DNA of 64,000 bases. Source: Voacanga thouarsii (lineage: Eukaryota; Streptophyta; Magnoliopsida; Gentianales; Apocynaceae). A program made the translations under genes and the position numbers. The notes under the pieces were generated by a model. The model was not told the origin of the DNA. It worked only from the letters and a program-made list of their open reading frames with translations, and ran no database searches. Positions within the stretch are counted from its first letter, which is position 1. The number at the start of each line of letters is the position of its first letter. Below, one piece after another: positions 1 to 9,844 of this stretch. The stretch spans positions 4,154,001 to 4,218,000 of the forward strand of contig JANUWF010001491.1 in assembly GCA_026120185.1 (NCBI GenBank), written 5' to 3'.

Positions 1-2486
1 ACCTAAAACCCCTTTTTTTCGGAAACAGAGAAAGGACTAAAGAGTTATTAGAACTCATACATTATGATGCATATGGCCCAATGTCTATACAAGCGAGAGG
101 AGGTTATAACTATTTCATAACCTTTATCGATAATTTTTCATGATATGGATATTTGTATTTAATGAAATACAAATTTGAAGCTTTTGAAAAGTTCAAAGAC
201 TTCAAGAATGAAGTAGAAAAGCAACTTGGAAAAAGTATTGAGACTCTAAGATTGGATCGAGGTGGTGAATATTCAAGCCAAGAGTTTTAGGGTTATCTAA
301 GAGATAATGGGATATTATCTCAATGGACTCCACCACATACCCCTTAACATAACAGTGTATCTGAGAGAAGGAATTGAACCCTTTTTAACATAGTACGGAC
401 TATGATGGCTTCTGTAAACTTGCCAAAATCATTTTAGGGGTACTTACTAGAGGCTTTTGTTTATATTCTAAACAGAGTTCCGTAAAAAAACGTTTGATAC
501 TATCCTATTTGAGATATTTTTTGGCAAGAAACCAAAGTTATCTCACTTAAGAATATGGGGTTATCATGCCTTTGTGAAAAGGCCATTGCAAGACAAACTT
601 AATAGTAAGTTTGACAAGTGTTTATTTGTGGGATATCCGAAAGAATCTTTTGGGTATTACTTCTATTTTCGTTTGAAAACAAAGTGTTTATTTCGAACCA
701 TACTGTTTTCATAGAGAAGAAGCACATGCTTAAAGAGGACAATGTGAGTAAAATTAAACTTGGTGAAGTTTAAGAAGAATAAACAAACAACGATCAATTG
801 TCAGGTCCTATATCTACTGAGAGAATAGATGAACCTTCTACTACACAAAATCCTCGTAGGTCGAGTAGGATATGTATAGCACTTGAGAGATATGGATTTC
901 TCATAAGTGACCCTAATGACATATTGCTCATAGCTAAAAATGAGCCTGCTACCTACAAGGAAGTTCTGAATAGTTTAGAATCTAACAAATGGCTTGAGGC
1001 TATGAAGTCAGAGATTGATTCCATGTACGACAAGCAAGTATGGATTTTGGTTGATCCACCCAAAAGAATAAAACCTATTAGGTGCAAATGAGTTTTCAAG
1101 AAGAAAACTGACATAGATCGTAACGTAGTTACCTATATGGCACCACTAGTGGCTAAGGGTTATTTTCAACAATATGGTATTGACTATGACGAAACTTTCT
1201 CGCCAGTAGTGATGCTAAAATCCATCAAGATACTCGTAGCCATTGCCGCTTATCAAATTATGAGATCTGGCAAATAGATAAGAAAACAGTTTTCCTAAAT
1301 GGAAATATGAGTGTGGAAGTGTATATGATATAATCTGAGGGTTTCACATCCAATGATAGTACAAAAGTATGCAAATTGCAAAGGTCCATCTATGGACTTA
1401 AATAAGTGTCTAGGAGTTGGAATATCCGTTTGGATGAAACAATCAAAGAGTTTGATTTTATTCAAAACATGGATTAACCTTGTGTGTACAAGAAGGCTAA
1501 TAAGAGCACAATTGTTAAATTGTTGCTTTATGTAGGTGACAATGTACTTGTTCTTCAATCAGGTAAAGTTTGGTTGCCTAATAAATTCTCCATGAAAGAC
1601 CTTGGAGAAGCAACCTATATTTTTGGAATAAGGATCTGTAAAGATAGGTCAAAGAGGTTGCTAGGACTTTCACAGTTTACATATATAGATAAAGTGCAAA
1701 AGTGGTTTAGCATGGATTAATAAAAAAAGGGATTCTTACCCATGTCCCATGGGATAAGCTTTTCAAAGTCAACGTCTCCCAAGATACAATTTAAAAGGGA
1801 TCACATGAGTAAGATTCCATATGCTTCGGCAATTGGTTCTATCACGTACGCTATGATATGTATGAGGCCTAATGTTTCATGTGCTATCAGTTTGATGAGC
1901 TGATACCAATCTAACTCTGGTGACGGTCATTGGGTAATTGTAAAGAACATCCTTAAGTACTTGCAAAGGACTAAGGATGTGTTCTTGATTTATGGAGAAT
2001 GTGATTTAAAAGTAAATGGGTATACTAATGCCAGTTTTCAATCTGACAAATATGATGTCAAATCATAATTTGGCTACGTGTTTACATTGTATGGAGGGGC
2101 AATAAGTTGGAAAAGTTCCAAATAAGGAACTATTACTAACTCTATGATAGAAGTTGAGTACATAGCTACTTCTGAAGTAGCTAAAGAAGCCATTTGGATC
2201 AAGAAATTCGTGGCTGGGTGTGGTCCTTAACATTGTTGGTCCAATATCATTGTATTGTGATAACAATGGAGCTATTGTACAAGCAAAAGAGCCATGGTCT
2301 CACCAACGATCCAAACAAGTGCCATGACGCTATCATCTGATCTGGGAGATCATAGATAGTCAAGATGTAACGATAGAGAGAGTTCCCACGGATGAGAATA
2401 TAGCTGACCCGCTTACAAAAACACTATCCCAAAAGAAACATGATAGTCATGTTGAGCTATTCGGTATTAGATACATGAATAATTAG
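1..2486 (+). pseudogene. copia pol remnant: integrase, reverse transcriptase, RNase H
   Basis: Translated motifs follow copia pol order. Integrase: GPMS near 85, LRLDRGGEY near 247-273, and VSERRN near 357-374 (the catalytic Glu region). RT: a KWLEAMKSEIDSM block near 990-1025 and an FSPVVMLKSIKIL block near 1198-1230. The catalytic YVDD box reads YVGD at 1529-1540, so one catalytic aspartate is lost. The RNase H end keeps YCDN and DPLTK-like strings around 2250-2420, and the frame ends at TAG 2484-2486. There are many in-frame stops and several frameshifts. Most stops fit single C-to-T or G-to-A changes (R to TGA, Q to TAG/TAA, W to TAG). Non-functional. Confidence 0.88.
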
Positions 2487-2495
2487 CTCTAGTGC

Positions 2496-2504
2496 AAGTG
2501 GGAG
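2496..2504 (+). other. polypurine tract of left copia element
   Basis: AAGTGGGAG lies two bases before the LTR start TGTTAG. This is the usual plus-strand primer position and matches the tract of the copia element at the right end of the window (62911-62921). Confidence 0.8.
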
Positions 2505-2506
2505 TT

Positions 2507-4203
2507 TGTTAGTATTATGCCCTAGAGGCAATCATTTGTACTTTGTATATGACACATTCATCTTATAATACAAGGCATTATTTATCTTTCAGTTTGGTTT
2601 CTTTACTTTCATGTAAAATAAACTGTTAAGATAAAGTCCAGAGTACAACACTGTGTTAAGAAAGTTATAATAGATATCATGAAATGATATTCCTACTACA
2701 CTGTATAGTGTTAGTACTTAAATAATCCCTAGTCGTAGTATTAATAAGATAGGACTTCATTAATGCATTAGGACTAGCACATGTTAGACTTCCTAATTTG
2801 ATCAGGCAGTGGTTCTCACGTCCGTGAGTATTGTGATAGTCAAAGTTAACATGTACATGCTTGTAAATATAAAAAGTATATTAGATGACTTGACTATGAG
2901 ATAATCACATCGATAACTATTTAGTGTTAGTGATAAAATCTCGTTATAACAAACGTGTAGGTATCCTTAGACTTGAGATCTCTAAAGTACTTTGTTTGCT
3001 GAACATTGTACTTTGATTCCAATCTTTGGAGCCAGATCGAGGGGTGCCTATGGGATGGACATTAGGTACAGTGTGAAATAGATGAAAGTAGTTGAGATGG
3101 TCAATAAAAGATTCACCACTCCTAATAGTAGGAGCGAATATCTCACCATCACTTATTGGAATTACTATTCTTCAAATCCTTGGCTAAGGTGATTGTGTAT
3201 TGGAAACAATTCCAATTGATTAACTTGGAGAGTAGTGAATTCTCAGTACAAGTACTAATATATTCAGGCCAGAATTAATATTTATTTTGGAGGGAGCTGG
3301 CACAAATTTCGTACTCCAAAACTGAATGAGATATTGTATGCTGAAATGAGTTTATTGCACTGTAGTTTGTTATTGAAGGGTTCACGTCAAGCCACTTGAC
3401 TTCCTGTACTCTTGGGTGGTCATGATGTATTACTAGATATCGCTCATGATTTACTGAATATGGGTTTATTAATTGATGAATTAATAAACCAAACCTGATA
3501 AGAATTAATATGTTAATTCTAAATTATTAAAGACTATTAATCTAAAAAATGTTTGGATTAATTCATACTCGCTACCAATAGACCGGGAAACCTAATAGGT
3601 CATATATAATAGAGGGTTAAGTACTCAATATGTTATTTGATAACATTATTATGAGAAGAAAAAGTTATTGTGGTCAAATTATAATTTGTTATAATTTTGT
3701 GCTAAATTGTGATTGTTAAAACTTAGGGTTTCTAATTGCAATTTGTGAATTCTAATTTGATTAGAATAGAAACGTGTTTTTGCACAATTTCGGGGTGAAC
3801 ATCGGAGTTAAAAGCTAGATATATTTTTTTGATATATTATGAGAACGGTTCTCATGGCTTTAATGTGAAAAACACAGAACACATACAAAAAACCTTCCCC
3901 TCTCTCTCGGTTTTCTATTTTAGGAAAAGAGAAAAACCCTAGCCGCCTTCAAGTTCTCTGCTAGCATATAAAATGTATTAGTTCTGTGTGGACATTACTA
4001 GAGGGATTATTACACTTAGACTCTAGTGGCAAAGACATGGTTGTGCTAGATTGTGCCTTCAGCAATTGAAGTTTTGAACAATAGAGACACAAGTACTTTT
4101 ATGTTTTCCTTTATCCGTATCAACACATACATGCAGTCCTCTTTTCTAGAATCTTTTATTTCTGCTACAAAAGGTATATCTAATGCATTCAAGGATTCTA
4201 ACA
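2507..4203 (+). repeat. 3' LTR of left copia element (1697 bp)
   Basis: The LTR begins TGTTAG and ends CTAACA, a perfect 6-bp terminal inverted repeat bounded by TG and CA. It starts right after a polypurine tract. No ORF of note lies inside. The length fits Angela/BARE LTRs. Confidence 0.85.
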
Positions 4204-4214
4204 CCTACTAGTGG

Positions 4215-4850
4215 AGGCACTAGTGGACTACTGTATCAAAGTCGCCAACTTCTGCTCGTGGATATCCTGACATCTATGGAGGTCAGCAATTGAGTCTTGC
4301 AGCTGGAGGAGGATGGTCGTTTGGATCTTGAGTCCGAGGCTCAGCTGCTTTAGTTGGGCCTCCAATCGTGCCTTAAAATCAGCACTAGCATGAGAACTAC
4401 TGCACGGATGCGAGGTCGAGTAGGTTACTCCTCCGACTCATCCTCATCAGGGGGAAGTTCCACCAACCCCGAATGCTGTACCTCATAAGGTTTCTTCCAC
4501 CTCCTATTTCTTTCATCATATCTTTAGCCACACTAAATCAAGCTATGATTGGTTACTAAGTCCCAGTCAGAAGTAGCTCATTGATTTTTCCATCCAAACT
4601 CATGCCAAAGTCACGTAAGATACAAATAATGACTAAGGGAAATTTTTGGGATTTAGCTAGATGTGAGAGTAAACAACCTCCCCCATGGACAAAATAATAA
4701 TAAGAGTAAGGGGGATAGGCACACTCCTCATCATCTTATCAAGAATGTAAACATCAAGAATCCTAAACTCATTGAAGCCGCTAGTCTTAGGGTAAACATT
4801 GAAAGAGAAAATGTAAACTAGGGCATGTAGCTAATCCTCATGTTTATTAT
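4215..4850 (-). pseudogene. remnant resembling 'putative plant transposon protein' domain
   Basis: On the reverse strand, 4827 down to about 4660 reads as an almost open hydrophobic stretch. It contains LVYIFSFNVYPKTSGFNEF, then LDVYILDKMM and PIPLTLIIILSMGEVV. Further down are RDFGMSLDGKIN and an acidic, Pro-rich tail leading to a possible coiled coil (LEAQLKQLSLGLKIQTTILL) near 4320-4370. The order resembles plant retrotransposon ORFs annotated as 'putative plant transposon protein'; that match is from memory and uncertain. Stops interrupt it. It ends where Tekay LTR homology begins near 4881. Confidence 0.45.
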
Positions 4851-4880
4851 TGGAGTAATAGCTATATTGACCTATTTGTC

Positions 4881-5560
4881 CCTTCCTCCACAATCACTGC
4901 AATCAAGTAATCAATTAGAGTCTAAAATTCCAGCAAATTATTCCAGCAAACTTCCATGGATTAAGCCTCAACTATCCAGAAAATTCCTTCACCATTGTAC
5001 TCCATAATTCGGCCACCCTATAGCTCATTCAAGCATCATTCATCTCAGTAAAATCGCAGCTAAACAGTCGGCCATTGAAGCTCACAAAAGACCTCATTCA
5101 ACCAAGAAATTCTTACCATACTTGCTACCATAATTCACTCCCTAAATTTCTCATTTTGAATTTCAAACAACCAGTTTTCCTTCTTCTCCCAAATCTAAAA
5201 ATCAATTACCAAAATTCTCCAATCCATTCAGCCAAACTTCCCAAACAAAATTTCAGCCAGCTTTCTTCTATTCTCTCCATTCTCTCCAAATCTCCAAGAA
5301 CACCAAGAACATACACCACCATTCTCCACGCCTAAGACAACTCTAAACCTCTTCAATCTTCTCCAAAAACTCCAGATCACACCTACTCATCCTCTTGAAT
5401 CCATTTCGGCAATTTATAACATCAAACACTAAAATCAAGATTTTACTTTCGGATCAAAAACAAGAATTTTCATTGAAGGCTCAAGAACACTCTTAAGGTA
5501 AGCATGAATGATTATGTTCATCATTCTTCCTCTTCAACCATTAACGAAATATACTAATAG

Positions 5561-5599
<39 letters not shown>

Positions 5600-7924
5600 G
5601 GCCGAATGGTTACTCCAACCATGGCCATTTTTCTTCTTTCTCCTTGGACGGATCAATTTTTCCAAGCGTGAGGATTCTTTCCAAACTTCTTCAAGGTAGT
5701 CATCATTCAAGTAAGTCTCTTCAATCTTCTCTTCAAATTCGAGATTCACGTCTCTTGGATGTAGTTGGATGTAGATGGAATATATTTGGAGATTAAGTAT
5801 GTGTTTATATGATGGAGTTGGGATTGAAGCATGAGAATGAATGTGTTTATATGACAGAGTTGGGATTGATGCATGAGGATGATTGGTATTGGTTGAATTT
5901 TATGATGTTTTAGGGTTTGTTGTATATCTTCATGTCGTAAGTAGTATGAACGATTAAGCATGATAGATATTATGTCACCGTTGGTGAATAGGGTTTTATG
6001 AGCGTGTGTCCATGTTAAAGCCATGAATATGAATATGTTTAGTGGAGTTTGATTCACGTGTTGGTAGATTTGGATCTATGGTTTTATTCAATATTTGGAT
6101 GGTTTGTTGATTAGTGTAGAGTGTATGATCATGTTTATGGATAGCAATAGGAAATTATGATCATGACCTTGTTGTTCCTAATCTATTTAAGTTAACCAAT
6201 TTTATTTCATTAATAAAAAAAAATTAATACTATATTTCTTCTAGAGATTTCCAAAACCCTAGGAAAATGTGGATTTGGATTGTTATAAGAAATAATGATA
6301 TTTTAACCAAATAAATGATATCTTTTATTAAAATTAAAATTTAAAAATATTATATATAATCATAACACTAAATAAAACCTTTTATATAAATAATCATGAT
6401 AGGTAAAATATTCATCTTGTAAGTCATATATTCATAAATACTAGTAAAAATTTATCTATTATCCTTTTAATCAAACATATTAAAATTTACTTAATAATAA
6501 TTTTATTTACCAATTATTTTTAACCATTAATTATTAATAGATTATTATTTTAAATAATATCATCAAGGACCTAGGACCCTTCATCAAATAAACCCTAGTT
6601 TATTTATAGCAAGATTTAAACCTACAACTTATTAGTAACTATTTCACAAACCCTAGTTATTTTATTATCAAGCTGGATTCATTTTATAAAATCCTTTTGA
6701 TTATCTAGCCTTAAAGTCTGGAACAGTAGGGTCATGATTGTAGTAACTAGAGTTAGGATTATTTATGAAAGTAAATTTTGGCTTAAGTTTGATTATGGCT
6801 TATGTTTACCGCAGGCGGGGTTAGGTCAGCTTTTGGAGATCTCTAATTTATCTAGAGCAAAGGAGTAGGTAGGCTCCTGCATAAAACTTGTTTGCTGTAA
6901 AAGGTTACCATGGCAAGCTAAACACGAAATATGTGAACACTGATTCGGTAAAGGCAATTAAGGACTGTTTCCTTTCTTGTTTCAGTCAAACTAATTATTT
7001 GAAAATCAACAAGTAGTTTTACACAAACACCAAACTGTTTCTAAAATAATTTTGACAAGGACTCTAGAAACCCTTGATTGCCATTTTCAATTAAAGCTAT
7101 GTTTTACCAGTTTTCTCCCAAGTGGGACAATCATCGCTGAGTACTCGAAAAGGGTAGGCTAGTAGTACTAGTTTTGAAGAGCAAGAACGAGTCTTCTGGC
7201 AGGAGGCCACCTCTATAAGATGAACTCAACTTAGAGAAATGTCAGTACTACTTAGTCATGCCGGTCCGAGCTAGCAAGTTTCAGTCATATGGACTGTGTG
7301 TTGCCGGAGTGGACAAACGGTTTCGTTTGGTTGTATAAAAAGAGGAGTATCTTACCCGATAGGCCAATCACCTACCTTTTTTGTCAGTCTACATAAAGCA
7401 TGGCATTCTGACCGTTGTATGGTTATGGGGCCCAACGTGTGGTAACCCATGGCTGCCCTTTTGAGCGGTTGATTTTTATTGTACATGTATGGTTGGAAAG
7501 CCAAAACGCCACTCTTAATTTTGACATTGTTTATTGCTTGCCAGTACTTTTTCTTATGAAGTTCTTACATTTTGCATACATGAATTGTTTCACTGAACAC
7601 TCCAAGCACACACGGACTTACTGAGATTTTTATCTCATCACCCTTTTTTCGATGATTTTAGATCGATCCTGCTGTGGGTTGAGTAGCTAGTTGTTGCCTG
7701 CTTGGAAGATATTCTGTTATTCTTTTTATGTAATGCTTTGGGAGTTGAAAGTGAACAAATTTTTTTTTTTTTTTGGATATGTTCTTGAATTTTTGGGTTT
7801 AATAAGTTTTAAATTTCAAAGTATTGTTTAAATTTTTGTTATGTGTCATAGTTTTAAAGACTCCTTGTCCTTTGAATGGGGCAACATCCTTGGCGCTCTT
7901 AGGCCTTGGTAGCGGGGTGTCACA
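4881..7924 (+). repeat. 5' LTR of Tekay-like element, 5'-truncated
   Basis: Aligns by eye with the 3' LTR from about 14556 to its end. It ends GGTGTCACA just before the primer binding site. It carries a TATA-like TTTATAA near 5415, a splice-donor-like AAG/GTAAG near 5503, a CT microsatellite, an AT-rich central block (about 6180-6560) and a stem-loop at 7622-7637. The missing 5' part would have held the tRNA-like module seen in the other copies. The short ORFs in it are not gene-like. Confidence 0.88.
5561..5599 (+). repeat. (CT)n microsatellite in LTR
   Basis: Nearly pure CT dinucleotides downstream of the TATA-like box and donor-like site. All five Tekay-type LTRs have a CT/GA tract at the corresponding place, with different lengths. 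Confidence 0.95.
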
Positions 7925-7926
7925 AG

Positions 7927-7938
7927 TGGTATCAGAGA
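7927..7938 (+). other. primer binding site, tRNA-iMet type
   Basis: TGGTATCAGAGA begins three bases after the LTR end. It matches the usual plant initiator-Met tRNA 3'-end complement TGGTATCAGAGC except at the last base. Confidence 0.9.
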
Positions 7939-8022
7939 CTTAGTTTAGGCAAATATCGATAGTATATGTTCTGATTATTTAAGTTGAAATCTTTATCTAA
8001 CTTGTCTTGTTTATGCTATAGG

Positions 8023-8486
8023 ATGGTTAGAATGCTTAGAACCGCGAGGAAGGGGGAGCATTGGCATCCTCCAATCCCCATCCACCCGAAGACCTTCCAG
8101 TACCTCAGCCTGCTCCTTAGCCAGTTATTCCTTTGGAAGATAGTAGTGATGATGAGGTTCCGATCAACGAGCCACCCCCAATACCTGTGATAGAATTGAG
8201 TTCTGATAGTGAAGATGAGGAGATAGACATGGAGTATGTTCCCTACCCTTCGAGCCCCATAGTTGATTTATCAGTAGATAGTAATGACCTAGGGGAGATA
8301 GATTATGAATCTCCACCTAGGCCTTCCTTCTTTCCTCCACCCAACCAGGTTGAGACCGGGGAGAGTTCTAGGCGACCCGGGAAAGTGGCAATGGAGGGGT
8401 TTACAAGTGGGGCTGGGATAGATTTCTCTAAGAACTCCGGGGAATGGTTATATGAGGCTTGTCTTGAAAATTCTGATGAGGACTAG
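8023..8486 (+). pseudogene. acidic ORF upstream of gag with H3-tail-like N-terminus
   Basis: An ORF separate from gag, starting at ATG 8023 directly after an acceptor-like TTTATGCTATAG/G. Its first residues are MVRMLRTARK. After the start Met, positions 2 and 6-9 match histone H3 (R2, T6, A7, R8, K9). A one-base frame change then follows; in the next frame the text continues GGALAS. There is one TAG near 8118. The remainder (8133-8486) is open and very acidic. It includes VIELSSDSEDEE (8187-8222) and IVDLSVDSNDLGE (8259-8297), both resembling SUMO-interacting motifs (hydrophobic core plus acid/Ser tail). It ends SDED just before TAG. It has no enzyme motif, and its function is unknown. The frameshift and stop mean this copy is inactive. 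Confidence 0.6.
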
Positions 8487-8758
8487 AGGGCTAAGAGTTA
8501 TTATGATCAGGATGTTTATTTATTATTTTTCGCAAACTTTTATGTTAAGGAGTTTTATTTCTGTTTTTTATTTAAATTCAAATTTATGCAAATAAGAGTA
8601 CTTGAGTACTCTAAGATTTGAGAGAAAATTTATGAGTAATTCTTTAGTTAAAAACTTGCATATGATTTTCTTTTACTTATATCTGATTGTGAATGCATAC
8701 TTAACTAAAATGATTTAATCATTGAATGCATAAACTTATCATTTGGGTATGGTTTAGA
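8487..8758 (+). other. AT-rich spacer between upstream ORF and gag
   Basis: 272 bp with no coding signal, T-rich, ending in a TTTAG directly before the gag ATG. It looks intron-like in composition, but I see no clear donor. No other structure is evident. Confidence 0.4.
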
Positions 8759-9840
8759 ATGGCACCCAAGTGCCGTGTAGCTTTGTCAAGTAGGAGAACT
8801 TCGGAAGCAGATGATATGGCACCAGAAGTTGAGACAACTTAGATGCAATCACCCAACTGGGGTAATGAGAGTGAACCAGATATGCGAATGGGGTCTGAAG
8901 CACCGGTTGATGTGATGATGGGTCAAGCATTCAGCAAGATGGTAGAGATTTTGCAGATCCTGACTGAATGGAGAAACCCCAAGGGAGAAGATGAGGCATT
9001 GGAATGGTTTTTGAAGTTTCAGCCGCCCGTCTTCTTGGGCAAAGCTGAGCAAGATCAAAAAGCTGAGTAATGGATCGAGCAGATGGAAGAAATATTTTCC
9101 ACGCTCTAGTACACTGAGGAGTGAATGGTTAAGTTTGCTGCATTCTGTTTGAGGGGCCCAGCTTGGGTATGGTGGCAGGGGGTTCAGGATGACTGGGAGA
9201 TGGTTGATCAGGAATGGACGTGGTCCAACATTGTTGAAGCATTTAGAACTGAGTATATCCCTCAGTGGATAGTAAATATGTAGGAGGACGAGTTCTAGAA
9301 CTTAAAGTAGGGAGGCATGACAGTGGCCTAGTACTCAGCACGGTTCACCCAGCTATTGAAGTACTGCAAGAGGCTAGTGGAAATTGAGCAAAATAGGACG
9401 AGGTAATTTGTTAAGGGATTAAGGTAGGAATTGAGGAGTGTGTTGGCACCTTCTCTACCCATGACCTATTCGGGGTCGTAGACCCCGTTACCAGAACAGA
9501 AAATGAGGACTGCAGTAGGATGGCATCGAGACCCTTCCAGCCACCATGGCAACCTCTAGGGACACTTCCAGAGACAGCAATCTAACAAGCAACCCACCAA
9601 CCAGTAGTGGCAGAACCGGGGGAAGCAAGCCCAGACAACACCAGTTGGTCCTACTCAGAACCTTCCATTATGCCGACAGTGTGGGAAAATAGGCCACACA
9701 GAGGAGAACTGTTGGTCCAAAGGAGGTGAACGAAAATATTATCACTACGGCGACCCGAACCACCTGCAGAATGCTTGCCCTAAACTGCACCAAGTCAGGC
9801 AAGGAAATCCGGCTCAAAATCCAGGACCCAATAGATCCAT
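8759..9840 (+). pseudogene. gag: chromovirus gag (capsid/nucleocapsid)
   Basis: Start chosen at ATG 8759 (MAPKCRVALSSRRTS), which precedes the conserved gag region in the same frame. The Retrotrans_gag core is visible as FCLRGPAWVWWQGV near 9145-9182 and YSARFTQLLKY near 9331-9364. A CCHC zinc knuckle, CRQCGKIGHTEENC (C-x2-C-x4-H-x4-C), lies at about 9672-9713. A second knuckle follows at about 9733-9780 but reads YYHYGDPNHLQNAC, with both leading cysteines changed to Tyr. More than ten in-frame stops interrupt it, most of them TAG at positions expected to be Gln (CAG). Gag would package the element RNA. Confidence 0.85.
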
Positions 9841-9844
9841 TGCC

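Larger units (their letters stand above)
1..4203 (+). mobile_element. Ty1/copia retrotransposon (Angela/BARE-like), 3' part
   Basis: The window opens inside the integrase domain of a copia element. It continues through reverse transcriptase and RNase H remnants, a polypurine tract and one 1697-bp 3' LTR. The order INT then RT then RH defines Ty1/copia. The LTR start (TGTTAGTATTATGCCCTAG) and its length resemble the Angela/BARE/WIS lineage; the lineage call is from memory of that family. The 5' LTR, gag and protease lie outside the window. The candidate right-hand target-site duplication is CCTAC (4204-4208), which cannot be checked without the left end. The element is dead. Confidence 0.9.

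Noticed and set aside
5075..5335. 86-codon ORF present in both LTRs of the Tekay-like element (also 14755-15015)
   Set aside because: Its conservation is explained by LTR identity. The other Tekay-type LTRs do not keep it open, and composition is Pro/Ser/Leu rich without motif.
5534..5749. ORFs made of Glu-Arg or Leu-Ser repeats at CT/GA tracts (also 15173-15460, 37108-37353)
   Set aside because: Translation of microsatellites. They are sometimes annotated as genes but only reflect the dinucleotide repeat.
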